DNA of 64,000 nucleotides from Parapristionchus giblindavisi (taxonomy: Eukaryota; Nematoda; Chromadorea; Rhabditida; Diplogasteridae): contig CALSFV010000052.1 of NCBI GenBank assembly GCA_943737045.1, positions 655,629-719,628 on the forward strand. Reading direction: 5' to 3'. Shown in pieces: positions 35,079 to 45,607 of this stretch; the stretch's first letter is position 1, and the number at the start of each line of letters is the position of its first letter. A model generated the notes under the pieces. It saw only the letters and a list, made by a program, of their open reading frames with translations, made no database searches and was not told the origin of the DNA. A program made the translations under genes and the position numbers.

Positions 35079-37823
35079 AAATAATGATTTTTCTAAATTT
35101 TTTTAAAATGTAGTCCGAGTTTACTTTTATATTTTTCCTGTGCACTCGCATTACTACGAGTATAATGACATAATAAAGCTACCTCTTACTCTTGCGATTT
35201 ACAAGAAATTTAATTTTCGATTTTTGCAAATTACACGTATCTCACATTCAGCTGCAATTCTCGAAGTTTCAGTAACTTGGATTTCTACGGGAATGTGACC
35301 ATCATGTACATAATTGTCAGGGCTACAGTATGTACTTTGTCAGTGAGTGCTTGCCGTCTCTCTTCAATGAGGATAGAATAGTAAAAATCTTAAAATCAGA
35401 CACGAAAAAACTTATTCAGAACGATATGATATTACTGTTCAGCTGTGTTTGTAAGAGTGCATGACATGTTATTCACCAAAAAAAGAAATAAAAGTCCTAG
35501 GTATCGCGATTGAAAAGTTATGATTTTTTTAAAATTTTTACTTAATGTGACATATGTGAGCCGGGTTTGAGCCTAAGGGCGTTTTCGCTATAACTTTCAT
35601 CGGTCGGCACTTTCCTGGTTTTTGGCCCGGGGAGAATTTGCATTAAACTCGCTATCATTCACCACTCGCTATTTCTTAATTAGTTTCTATTTCTCCATTG
35701 AGCGGTCTAAATGTGATGTAAAATGTGTAAATACCGGCCCTGCCTTTACGGAATGTGAAGTCAAAATAAAGTATTGCGCTCTCTCTCTATTTTCGCACTA
35801 TCTCGTTCAAATCCTAATAAAATTTAATATAATTACAAATATCTATAAAAGCCGTCTTCCTCCTTCTTCGTTTCAGTCCAGCGCTCTCCCATTTGGAGGA
35901 GAGGGCGGGGAGCACGGGCCCCCATTGGACTGCCCTCCCTAAAATGGGAGGACATGCCTCCCCCTAGCAGGGGAGCAGTTCTGCAAATGCAGAACTTATG
36001 TAAATTATCCCGGGCCAAAAAACAGGAAAGTTCCCATCGGTCTGCCCCCGGTATGTGTCTATGATGAAAGTATTGAGCCCCAGATCGAAAATCCTCGCGA
36101 ATGTCCGGACCATGCTCGAGTCTTACCGAGCCGGTCTCTTAACGAGAGCTTACGTACACATCGGAGTGATTCGAATAAGCTCGCATATTTAGTAAAAGTT
36201 CATTTTCTCGAAAACATCTTCCGCAAATTGGCTGAAATTTTTTCTATGGGATCTTGAAGTCATTACGGTCCGATCTATGTATCTCACTCACACACTATGG
36301 TCATTGAGTAATTCGAATTTTGAAAATTTCGGAAACTTTTTCATGAAAAATGAATTGGACAGGCGTGATCGTCATCAAATTCTGCCCCTGGATGCATAGT
36401 CTGCAAATTTTAGTACCACCAGTTGAGGAGAAATGACTGAAAACGCGAAAAAATAAAATAATGATTTTTCTAAATTTTTTTAAAATGTAGTCCGAGTTTA
36501 CTTTTATATTTTTCCTGTGCACTCGCATTACTACGAGTATAATGACATAATAAAGCTACCTCTTACTCTTGCGATTTACAAGAAATTTAATTTTCGATTT
36601 TTGCAAATTACACGTATCTCACATTCAGCTGCAATTCTCGAAGTTTCAGTAACTTGGATTTCTACGGGAATGTGACCATCATGTACATAATTGTCAGGGC
36701 TACAGTATGTACTTTGTCAGTGAGTGCTTGCCGTCTCTCTTCAATGAGGATAGAATAGTAAAAATCTTAAAATCAGACACGAAAAAACTTATTCAGAACG
36801 ATATGATATTACTGTTCAGCTGTGTTTGTAAGAGTGCATGACATGTTATTCACCAAAAAAAGAAATAAAAGTCCTAGGTATCGCGATTGAAAAGTTATGA
36901 TTTTTTTAAAATTTTTACTTAATGTGACATATGTGAGCCGGGTTTGAGCCTAAGGGCGTTTTCGCTATAACTTTCATCGGTCGGCACTTTCCTGGTTTTT
37001 GGCCCGGGGAGAATTTGCATTAAACTCGCTATCATTCACCACTCGCTATTTCTTAATTAGTTTCTATTTCTCCATTGAGCGGTCTAAATGTGATGTAAAA
37101 TGTGTAAATACCGGCCCTGCCTTTACGGAATGTGAAGTCAAAATAAAGTATTGCGCTCTCTCTCTATTTTCGCACTATCTCGTTCAAATCCTAATAAAAT
37201 TTAATATAATTACAAATATCTATAAAAGCCGTCTTCCTCCTTCTTCGTTTCAGTCCAGCGCTCTCCCATTTGGAGGAGAGGGCGGGGAGCACGGGCCCCC
37301 ATTGGACTGCCCTCCCTAAAATGGGAGGACATGCCTCCCCCTAGCAGGGGAGCAGTTCTGCAAATGCAGAACTTATGTAAATTATCCCGGGCCAAAAAAC
37401 AGGAAAGTTCCCATCGGTCTGCCCCCGGTATGTGTCTATGATGAAAGTATTGAGCCCCAGATCGAAAATCCTCGCGAATGTCCGGACCATGCTCGAGTCT
37501 TACCGAGCCGGTCTCTTAACGAGAGCTTACGTACACATCGGAGTGATTCGAATAAGCTCGCATATTTAGTAAAAGTTCATTTTCTCGAAAACATCTTCCG
37601 CAAATTGGCTGAAATTTTTTCTATGGGATCTTGAAGTCATTACGGTCCGATCTATGTATCTCACTCACACACTATGGTCATTGAGTAATTCGAATTTTGA
37701 AAATTTCGGAAACTTTTTCATGAAAAATGAATTGGACAGGCGTGATCGTCATCAAATTCTGCCCCTGGATGCATAGTCTGCAAATTTTAGTACCACCAGT
37801 TGAGGAGAAATGACTGAAAACGC
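35079..37823 (+). repeat. Tandem duplication, 1377-bp offset
   Basis: 35079-36446 recurs at 36456-37823 with an exact offset of 1377 bp and no difference that I noticed, including the nested 429-bp element and the 106-residue open frame at 35622 / 36999. The junction falls inside an R1 right half (at AAACGCG, 36446), where the second copy resumes at AAATAATGATTT. It is either a very recent duplication or an assembly duplication. Confidence 0.9.
35606..36034. mobile_element. 429-bp element with 8-bp TSD (duplicate at 36983-37411)
   Basis: Imperfect TIRs begin GGCACTTTCCTGGTTTTTGG on the left and GGAACTTTCCTGTTTTTTGG on the right, and share GGCCCGGG. CATCGGTC is duplicated exactly at 35598-35605 and 36035-36042. 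The opposite F1 arm keeps the empty site (GACCGATG, 32455-32462). The interior contains AATAAAG and a GC-rich hairpin region (35880-35990). The 8-bp duplication fits hAT, P or Merlin-type elements; GG-initial TIRs argue against typical hAT. Confidence 0.9.
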
Positions 37824-37988
37824 GATTTCAACGCGACGTCATCTGGCCTCAACGGTGGCTTTAGGTGAAAAATGAACATGACCATCGTCATCAGCACCCT
37901 TAAGAACCCCGATCCCCAAAATTTAATTTTTTCACTGTGCCAGATTTCACATATTTTAGTCGACTCTTACGCAAACGGCCTCATATTA
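37571..37988. repeat. R1 right half (truncated copy at 36194-36446)
   Basis: Follows the R1 right arm through AACGGTGGCTTTAGG and GAACCCCGATCCCC to the terminus GTCGACTCTTACGCAAACGG and CCTCATAT. The copy at 36194-36446 is cut by the duplication junction. Confidence 0.85.
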
Positions 37989-38111
37989 CGATCTATTTGT
38001 ATTTGTAATATAGACATATATGTCTAATATATGGTAAAAGGAGATAGACAAATTAGGTCAAGTTTTTAGAAAAAAATGGTGGTTTTCCCCGCGGCACTAC
38101 CTCATATTGAG

Positions 38112-38352
38112 CGTATAAAAATCACTTGTTTTATTTGTAGAAGAGGCTATTTCTTGTTTTGCATGGTTCAGAAACTATGCCGTTCTCTTTTATGTATCAA
38201 ATAGCGCGCGGCGAAGGTCAGCCGGGTTAGGTGAGAGGCAGCGGAGCAACAATCGAGAGTTGGGCGAGATCTAGCCTTTGAGCGACTTCCGTTCCTTAGA
38301 GCCCCGTTTGTCATTTTCTTATGCAAGTACATTTTATACGCATAATATTACA
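38112..38352 (+). repeat. Direct repeat flanking a 2.1-kb gene-bearing block, copy 1
   Basis: Shares ATTGAGCGTATAAAAATCAC, then GGTTAGGTGAGAGGCAGCGG, then ATGCAAGTACATTTTATACG with 40502-40731, in the same orientation and with small indels. It could be a dispersed element or duplicated promoter sequence (TATAAAA inside). There is no LTR-type TG...CA end. Confidence 0.85.
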
Positions 38353-38966
38353 GTATCCCTTTAGGAACAGCTACGATTTGAAAGGGAACATTTTGGATCT
38401 TTTACTTTAAATTTGATAAAACATCCTTTAGTAGCTGTGTTGACGTAGCCTTCCTAAACCGAAAATTCTGAAACATCTCCGTTCCGGAACGTTCCGTTCC
38501 AAAATAAGCTAATGCCTTTCATCACAATGAAATATGCGCAAACCTCTCTTAATGGTCTCTACATTGTGTACACTATTTCTGTGTTCTCTATCAACGAGAA
38601 AACATTGCGCGTCGAAGAGTCCATTGAGAGAGGCTACGCTCCCTTTAAAATTTTAAAATAACTGATTTTAGTATTTTGCCAAACTTATCTACCGTGAATC
38701 GAGAGTCCTTCCAAGTTGTACTGTGGATATTCCAATTCAGCAGCCGGGATTTGTCCTATCTTCCGATTTTCCGAAAATATTTTTCCCGTCTAAAACATCC
38801 CATCCTTTCTCCGCGTCTTATCATTTGCTTATTTACTTGTGATAATCGTGCGCGTCGGTTAGTTTTTTAACAGACTTTTCTTGTACACATTAGACGTATA
38901 TTTGACACCAGAACATCAATTTTTCCGCTCTGTTGAAAAGTTGCGAAGAAACGAAAAGAAATACAG
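38353..38966. other. Intergenic, with a CCTTTAAA foldback fragment
   Basis: 38525-38650 shows inverted ATGGTCTCTACATTG / CGAAGAGTCCATTGAGAG-type pairing and ends CTCCCTTTAAA, related to the foldback at 43200-43335. No coding signal. Confidence 0.4.
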
Positions 38967-39645
38967 TTAATATTTTTCGTGTTTTATTCTTTTCCTGATT
39001 TTTGAGTACAAGTCCTCACCATAATCGGAGAAGACGACAGAATGATAGCGATGATCATAACCAAAACCGCTCGCTTGTGAACTCGTGGTAGGGCACACCA
39101 GAAAAAATTCAGAACGATTCTCATCAACTTTGAAAAAAGTTACACTAAAAACACACGATGTTCCATTCTTATGTTGCATTCTTTTTGGCCGATACTGTAT
39201 CTAACTGCTTAGAAACGCTTTTTTTCATGGATGGGGTGACAATTTAGTGACATAGCTTGTTATATGATATTTTTACTGATACTGCTCACAATGAAACCAA
39301 TAGCACGGTGCTAGGACCCCGGCAAGCTGAGTTCTGTATCGTTGCCGAAATGTCGAATTATTACCTACCCCTCTTTTTTACAGTTTCCATATAGAGCTGT
39401 TGCGATAAAATGGAATCTCCGTTTATAATTAAACTATAAGGGATTGAAAGAAATATGCATACCGCTGCATGATGGCAAATGTAGTGAATGAAGCTAGGAG
39501 TTCGCAAAATATTTGAAACGCGTTGATTATCGAATATGTCCGGATGCTGGCTGGCGTATGGCGGAAGACTATTTAGAATGATCGCGGGCGCATCGACTAT
39601 GACGTGGATGATCCGAATTGTCGTTGCTATGTCGTACATATCCAT
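38967..39645 (-). CDS. Unrecognised gene model, low support
   Basis: Minus-strand pieces with protein-like composition: 39362-39645 (MDMYDIATTIRIIHVIVDAP..., PSFIHYICHHAA...), about 39273-39331 (TQLAGVLAPCYWFHCEQY) and 38967-39148 (VTFFKVDENRSEFFLVCPT, then FGYDHRYHSVVFSDYG), ending TAA. The pieces can be joined in phase, but one implied intron would be only about 31 nt, so the model is doubtful. AATAAA overlaps the coding end. No family recognised. Confidence 0.3.
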
Positions 39646-40086
39646 GAAGAAAGATACGTTATGTGGTATTGAAAAATCATAAAAAAATTAAAATGAGGCG
39701 AGAGAGCGTGAAAAACGAGGAGAGTTTTCTCAGTTAATTAGAAATTCTATTGCTTTTAAAGAAAAAATGGCGCGTGTTTTTTTTGCTAGATAGAGTAAGT
39801 TATTCAATTCAAGACGCACATAGTTACTTAACAAAGATCTTTGACTTCACTATTTTCAGGCGCTTTCCAGGTGATACATTAAACGTCAATACAATTGTCG
39901 CACTCGTGACTAACTACATAATAGTATCGAATACAACATTTTCCTTCAATGTTCAAAGTTACTATCTCCGTTATGACCAAATTACATATTCATATCACTT
40001 CCATTTTGTTTTTCTTTTCTTTCATACTTTATAACAATGCAGATGATTATCAGTTCAATGTATTTAAGTCTCAATAGTCTCAAGTG

Positions 40087-40269
40087 ATGAACGTCTCAAT
40101 TGCCGATGGAAGGTCAGTTCAATTCGATGACTGCATTGTGAAGATTAGAGCAAAACCCGATGATCTTTGTGAAGTTCGTATGAAGGAGAAAGAGGAAGAC
40201 GACTGGACAGTCGATAAGCTGGATAGATGCGGGCTCACGAGATACGATTCGCTCAATGGAGAACCCTAA
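40087..40269 (+). CDS. Small ORF, 60 aa, or last exon of a longer gene
   Basis: MNVSIADGRSVQFDDCIVKI, then RAKPDDLCEVRMKEKEEDDW, ending at TAA 40267-40269, with AATAAA at 40298-40303. The composition is acidic and protein-like. A splice acceptor (ACAATGCAG, ending at 40042) lies 44 nt upstream of the ATG, which would suit either trans-splicing or an upstream exon. A possible extracellular-type exon lies at 39860-39957 (RFPGDTLNVNTIVALVTNYI), but phase was not established. Confidence 0.45.
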   Translation: MNVSIADGRSVQFDDCIVKIRAKPDDLCEVRMKEKEEDDWTVDKLDRCGLTRYDSLNGEP

Positions 40270-40501
40270 TGGCGACCCAGCTGACCCTAATCGGCTGAAT
40301 AAAGTTGTTTTAATGTAAAGTATTTAAGTCTCTTATTCGTAACTCACAAGTATTGCATGCTACCATCAAGTATAAATTATATTAGACATTTATACTATTA
40401 TTCTGGACTGGTATCATATTCTGAAGTAGTGCCAACTGGGTAGGTGATGTTTCAAAACTTTTTTCTCTATGTGTGTAGAGTGGATGTGGTCTCGTACGAT
40501 G

Positions 40502-40731
40502 ATATTGAGCGTATAAAAATCACTTGTTTTATTTGTAGAAGAGACTATTTCTTGTTTTGCATGGTTCATGCCAATCTCTTTTATATATCAAATAGCGCGC
40601 GGCGAAGATCGGCCGGGTTAGGTGAGAGGCAGCGGATAGACAATCGAGATCTAGCTTTTGAGCGACTTCCGTTCTTTAGAGCCCGTTTGTCATTTTCTTA
40701 TGCAAGTACATTTTATACGCACAATATACTA
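40502..40731 (+). repeat. Direct repeat flanking a 2.1-kb block, copy 2
   Basis: About 90% similar to 38112-38352 by eye. It lies just downstream of the small gene at 40087-40269 and just after the 3' end of the minus-strand gene at 40803. Confidence 0.85.
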
Positions 40732-40802
40732 TAGCGATATTTTATCTTTATTCAATGAATTAGATGCGTGCGAATTAGAGTACTCATGAGTGCAGAGCGA
40801 AT

Positions 40803-41817
40803 TCACTTGGAGCTTCCCTTCGAGAAGTATCTAAATTGAGCCTTTGATCGTTGATCTTTGAACTTTGATCTTTGAACTTTGATCTCGTACTTATCTCTAT
40901 CTACAATCGTCACAGTCATCTGAATTCCACTATCGGAGAAGTGATGATGCTCAATGTGAGGAGGATCATACGATTCAATAGATGAACTGATTCTGAACAT
41001 TGATATTTGATCTTTACTCTTTGACCTTTGATCTTTGATCTCCGGAACTCACGTCTCGGTTCTGATCTGATTGAGGTCAGTCGAAGATGTGTTCTCCATT
41101 ATGCTTTCCTTAAAAGATCAAAGTCCAAAGATCAAACTACACCGGCGGTCTTACATCACGACTTGATGGAAGTTCTTTAACGTCCTGTAAAGTGGGCGGA
41201 GTCTCATAGAGTTGAGTATGGTCCGAACTTACGTCAAGTGTATTATCTGCCTCGCATTCTTCAGAAGATGCAACCGAGCGACTATGAAGTAGTTGACGAA
41301 CCGCCTAATTTTGAATTAATTTACAAATTATCAAACACCTTCCCCATTCACATGTATTAAACCGTCGTTTCAAATGTTGCCACATCTTTGTATGTACGAC
41401 AAATGAATAAAAAACATTGAAATGAATTGAGCCTTTCGATTCTCTACTTTGAAGAACGACGAATTCGACTGGGTTATTCATTTTGAGCGGAGATAATGAG
41501 ATTTTTCAGCGCTCTCTGGCAAAGAAGAATCAGAAAAGCTCGGATTTACACTGTATGAACCCAAAAATCTCTAGCCTTATTGCAGAACACCTGACCAGTC
41601 CGAAAGAGGGGCCTTTTTTCTAGACTTGTACTATACTTTTAGAGTTGCCCGATCTAAAGATGTGCCAAATCGCTTTACCTTCAGTGAGTCTTTCATATCA
41701 CTTCGAACACATTCGGTCTCCTATAAAATAATAATTTAATGAAACAATAAGTAATAAATAATTACATCATCATCAGAGAGACTGACGAGACGAGGCTTGC
41801 GAGGCATCGAGCGACCA
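40803..41817 (-). CDS. Small multi-exon gene, 89 aa, introns made of GATCAAAG repeats
   Basis: Minus-strand exons: 41766-41817 (ATG 41805-41807, MPRKPRLVSLSDDD), 41679-41720 (ETECVRSDMKDSLK), 41053-41108 (ESIMENTSSTDLNQIRTE), 40891-40992 (ISSSIESYDPPHIEHHHFSD...) and 40803-40830 (YFSKGSSK, TGA). All junctions keep phase (270 nt in total), and AATAAA lies about 50 nt after the stop. An alternative exon at 41474-41515 (RALKNLIISAQNE, TAA) would give a 41-residue product, and ATG 41097-41099 could start a shorter one. The product is acidic, Ser/His-rich and unrecognised; it could be the cytoplasmic tail of a larger protein. The introns 40993-41052 and 40831-40890 consist largely of GATCAAAG/GTTCAAAG units. 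Confidence 0.55.
41268..41360 (+). CDS. Tiny ORF, 30 aa, with acceptor and AATAAA
   Basis: An acceptor TTCTTCAG ends at 41264, followed by AAG ATG. The frame reads MQPSDYEVVDEPPNFELIYK, then LSNTFPIHMY and stop, with AATAAA at 41406-41411. The ATG three bases after an AG acceptor resembles a trans-spliced nematode mRNA. It lies antisense within an intron of the 40803-41817 gene, so it may instead be the last exon of a plus-strand gene or chance. Confidence 0.3.
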   Translation: MQPSDYEVVDEPPNFELIYKLSNTFPIHMY

Positions 41818-42022
41818 CTAGGAATTAGATGATATGGAAGGAATGAAATGGGCAAGACGAGAAGAGTTGTGACAATTTAATTTAGTGAGAGACGAGAAAG
41901 TGCAGACGAAATTTTATATTTTGTTTTCGATAATAAATAGATCAATAATATCATTGTCTTATATACATTATCATTGTATCAAATAAAGGACATTTCTCCT
42001 CCATTGCCAACCGGTTCAACTA

Positions 42023-42210
42023 CGCTTCCTTCCATACATTTTCGGCACCCTCACTATTTAATTTTTTACATATAAAATCGTGATTTTTCGCTTATATTGT
42101 AATTTTTAGCTTAAAAAGGACCCTTACATAGTGGGTAGATGCTGACAGTGAGCCGTATGTTGGGTCGATCCTCACCTTGTGAGGGTATGAAAATGTATGC
42201 TTCCTTCCGA
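42023..42210. mobile_element. Foldback related to the 11631 MITE
   Basis: CGCTTCCTTCCATACATTTT pairs with AAAATGTATGCTTCCTTCCG, and CACCCTCAC with GTGAGGGTA. The central GATTTTTCGCTTATATTGTA resembles the centre of 11631-11889 (TATTTTTCGCCTAAATTGTA). Confidence 0.65.
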
Positions 42211-42708
42211 AGGTGTTATAACAGATATATCCGATGGCCTTCTTAACTTCATGTTCTTCATGTTACTAATAATAATAATAATAATAATGAATTTATCTGA
42301 CCTCGGAGGGTATTTTAAGATTCATAATTAAATGTTTAAACAATATGATAAATTCAGGAATGTACTTTATTCATATCAAGTGATAACACTAGATGAAGGG
42401 ATAGGCGTCCTCCAATTCCTCAGTTGGCATCGACCACCATCTCGCATCAATCTTCTTGAAGTCATCACGCCAACGAACACGTGTCCTTACTATCTGTATA
42501 TTTCCTCGCTGTGTGTCTAGCTTTTTTTCCGATTTACAATTAGCCGTATTGGCTATACCAAGTTTTTGCTATGCAGAAACATTTACTATTAGCTGACACT
42601 ACGCATCAATTTCCTAAGGACCATAAAAGTGTTTATCTTGATTTTCTCACGTTTGCAAATAATATGATTAAATTAAGATAATAATAACAAGTAAATTAAT
42701 ATGTTATA

Positions 42709-42964
42709 TTAATTAAGAGGAAGAGAATTCTTTACTTTTGGAGAGTTCTGAAAAAAAACAATATACGCAAAAATAAAATAAACAGTTTAAAAAATTTGGA
42801 TATTCCATACCTTCGGTTTGATATTCTTCGCTATAAAGACAACAGAAAATAGTATAGCTGTTAGCGATAGCAACGGCTGTAAAGGGTCTGGAGGTATGTT
42901 TTACAATATTCTTAAAGAAGGAGACCCTTGAGTTGGCATGACTGACTCCCACCACGATAAGCAT
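42709..42964 (-). CDS. Candidate 47-aa single-pass membrane microprotein, or TM exon
   Basis: Exons 42926-42964 (MLIVVGVSHANSR), 42811-42876 (PLLSLTAILFSVVFIAKNIK...) and 42709-42747 (NSPKVKNSLPLN, TAA) are all phase 0. The middle exon is a convincing transmembrane helix followed by Lys residues, so the C-terminus should be cytosolic. The first donor (gtctcc) is weak and no AATAAA follows. It lies upstream of the 40803-41817 gene on the same strand. It could be the TM segment of that gene, although the phase of 41766-41817 does not fit directly. Confidence 0.35.
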
Positions 42965-43199
42965 GTTGACTATTGTTTATATTATATGGTAATTTGCGTA
43001 AGGGATAATGAGAAAATGAGAGAGCCAAGTATGCAAATCGGATGGGCACTCTCAACATGCCTTGAAAGTTGTACTTTCAATGCGCATAGTGAGCTTTAAA
43101 CGTATCGGGAATCAATATCAGATATTTCTTTCGATTCGTGCGATGAATCTGTCTCATTCTATCCGAACAGTCTTATTACGAAAAAAACTCGAGGGTCTC

Positions 43200-43335
43200 C
43201 ACCTTTAATCTTCTTTAAAGGGAGCGTAACCTCACTCAATGGTCTCTTCGACCCGCAATGCTCTCTCGTTGTTAGAGAACAGAGAAATAGTGTGGATAAT
43301 GAAGAGACCATTGAGTGAGGTCCTCCCTTTAAAGG
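43200..43335. mobile_element. Short foldback with CTTTAAAGGGAG ends
   Basis: CTCACTCAATGGTCTCTTC pairs with GAAGAGACCATTGAGTGAG, with outer TTTAAAGGGAG / CTCCCTTTAAA and a loop of about 65 nt. A diverged relative is at 38525-38650. Confidence 0.8.
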
Positions 43336-44640
43336 TTGACTCCCGCAAATATTTTCGCGAACAAACTGTGAAGATATTATAGAAAGATATCAAAAGTTAT
43401 TCGACATACCGTACACCATATATTTTATTCTAATTCAGTTTATTGATTGCTAGAATGAAGAATAAATCATGCTTGAAATCGCAGGCAAAGGCGCGCTTTT
43501 TGAAAATAGGAAAGTTCTGCAATAGGATTCGAACCCACGACGTGTAGTCAGAAGTCTTACCACTGCGCTAAGGGAATGATGAGTGATCACTCTATCTTAT
43601 TATATCACTTGACACTTGCATAAGCAAGATGCAAGAGATTTGCATGAACATTCGCGGGTCTATAACTTTAAAGGTGGAGTTTACCACTGCGCTACGGGAT
43701 TGATGAATGGTCTTGCTAATTTTACCACTGCGCTACGGGATTGATGAATGGTCTTGCTAATTTCTTGCATATCATTTATCCCTTGTATAGCCGATATATT
43801 GCATATAGACGTAGCGGCCGAAACACCATGAAGCACACTTATTTTTATAAAAAATTTGCATCTTAAAACTTATATTTTATAGTGCATGTCACATTAATTG
43901 TAATTGTACAACTACATTTATTTATTTATTAGCATAGATATTCGAGGACCTCCTTCTTTAAAGATGGAGGCCGTCGAATGTCTATGCAAATACGTAACAT
44001 CATTTGTGCAAGAGATTAGTGGTATGCAAGAAATTAGCGTTGCCAGGCATCTATCCCCTGGTGTAGTGGTAAATGCGCTGTTTAGTTAGCGTAACGTCGC
44101 GGGTTCGAAACCTATTGCCGAACTTTCTTATTTTCAAAATTTCGCGCCTTTGCCTGTACATCAAGCTTGATTCGTTCATGATTCTGGCGATCAGTGAGCT
44201 GAATTAGCATAAAATAATCTATGAACGTTATGCAGAATAACTTTTGCTATATTTCTGTCTTCACAGTTTGTTCACGAAAATATTCGCCGGACTCCACCTT
44301 TAAAGATGGGGGCCCTCGAATGTCTATGCAAATGCGTAACATAACGATCATGCAAGGGATAAGAGATATGCAAGACATTAGCGTGGCCTTGGCGTAGTGG
44401 TAAAAGCGCTGTCTAGTAAGCGTAACGTCGCGGGTTCGAAACCTATTGCCGAACTTTCCTCTTTTCAAAATTTCGCGCCTTTGCCTGTACATCATGCATG
44501 ATTCATTCATTGTTCTAGCGATCAATAAGCTGAATTAGCATAAAATAATGTATGTACGATATGTAGAATAACTTTTGCTATCTTTCTGTCTTCACAGTTT
44601 GTTCACGACAATGTTCGCGGGCCTCCTTCTTTAAGCGAGA
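43336..44640. repeat. tRNA-related SINE-like cluster, inverted plus tandem copies
   Basis: Three modules carry box A/box B-like sequence. They are 43505-43580 on the minus strand (TTAGCGCAGTGGTAAGAC and GTGGGTTCGAATCC), 44053-44125 on the plus strand (TGGTGTAGTGGTAAATGC and CGGGTTCGAAACC), and 44385-44455 on the plus strand (TGGCGTAGTGGTAAAAGC and CGGGTTCGAAACC). The two plus-strand copies are tandem at about 345 bp and share flanks (GAGG/GGGCCTCGAATGTCTATGCAAA before, AATTTCGCGCCTTTGCCTGT after). The left copy is inverted relative to them. Partial copies (CCACTGCGCTACGGGATTGA) sit at 43684 and 43727. Acceptor stems do not pair, so these are not functional tRNA genes. Confidence 0.7.
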
Positions 44641-45079
44641 AGCGAGGCTTATCACACGTTAATTCAAAGTGAGAGAGAGATGGGAATAGCGGGGCAACAG
44701 AGACGCTCAGGGGACTTTACCAACACTAAGGTGTGCGATTTGGAGTGTTTTCACAATAACAGGAAGATAGTTCATTAGTAAGAGCGGCGCACCTCAGACA
44801 GGTTTGGTAGCGCGGCGGAGAGAACAACAGAGCGAATCACTGCATGCTATCTCGCACGCACACCCTGTCTAATGCAGCCCACCAAACCCGCCTGGCATCC
44901 GCCTCGCCCTCTTAATTAGTTGGAAAACGAGATTCGCCCTTCCTTCATTGCTGCCCCGCTATTACAGAGGCTGAACTAACGTGATCACAGATACGCTGTC
45001 ATAATTATTGCGCTCTAGCATTGCTCTCTCAAATTTATTTTTTTTATCAATACTGTGAAATTTGAAAAATTCGAGAATA
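44641..45079. other. Mixed unique sequence
   Basis: Inverted pieces ATAGCGGGGCAACAG (44687) and CTGCCCCGCTATTACAG (44951) enclose the stretch, suggesting a decayed foldback. No genes. Confidence 0.45.
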
Positions 45080-45607
45080 CAGTACAGCCCGATCTCCTTT
45101 TGCTCACGAGTAACACTGCGGCGCTCATTTGCGCTCATCATTTATTTCTGTGGGTACTGAACAATTTCCGATTCTCAAAGTCTTAAACATGAGTTTCCGT
45201 CATGAAAAGTTTTCATAATGACTAAAGAAAGTAAAACAAAATATTCATTAATAAAAAAAACAATTCAAAAGCAAATCACACTGGTCCGAAAATGATAGAT
45301 ACTGTAAATTTTCAAAAATATCTTACGGTGTGCGAAAATATCTTACGATACGCAATAATACAGTATACCTTTCCAGTAAATTAATAGTGTTCATTTTCGG
45401 ACCAGTGTGATTTGTCTTTTAATTGTTTTTTCTCATTAATAAAAATTTTGTTTCAGTTTCTTCAGTCATTAAAACAACTTTTCATAACGGAAACTCACGA
45501 TTAAGACTTTGAGAATCGAAAAATATTCAGTACTCACAGAAATAAATGATGAGCGCAAATGAGCGCCGCAGTGGTACTCGTCTACACAAGGAGATCGGGC
45601 TGTACCG
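45080..45607. mobile_element. F4 foldback MITE, TA target
   Basis: Inverted ends CAGTACAGCCCGATCTCCTT / GGAGATCGGGCTGTACCG. The arms pair through CTCATCATTTATTTCTGTG, CATGAGTTTCCGT and AATCACACTGGTCCGAAAAT. It is preceded by TA and followed by TG. Confidence 0.9.

Larger units (their letters stand above)
32304..36193. mobile_element. F1 composite inverted-repeat element
   Basis: Left arm 32304-33072 plus 33791-33836 pairs with 34937-36193. The ends read ACTAAATATGCGAGCTTATT and mirror. Each arm is interrupted by a different insertion: R2 in the left arm (33073-33790) and a 429-bp element in the right arm (35606-36034). Removing that insertion and its target copy makes the arms about 770 bp each. 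The 1.1-kb centre holds GC-rich direct and inverted blocks and a minus-strand coding relic. The terminal motif GTTAAGAGACC...TAAGACTCGA is shared with R1 and the palindrome at 46041. Confidence 0.85.

Noticed and set aside
35622..35942. 106-residue open frame, repeated at 36999-37319
   Set aside because: It lies wholly within the 429-bp TIR element and crosses its AATAAA; its duplication reflects the tandem copy.
38112..40731. LTR retrotransposon bounded by ~230-bp direct repeats
   Set aside because: No TG...CA termini, primer-binding site, polypurine tract or gag/pol between the repeats; the enclosed sequence has small unrelated exons.
43505..43580. Functional tRNA gene on the minus strand
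   Set aside because: Box A and box B are good, but D, T and acceptor stems do not pair, and related copies nearby are equally broken.
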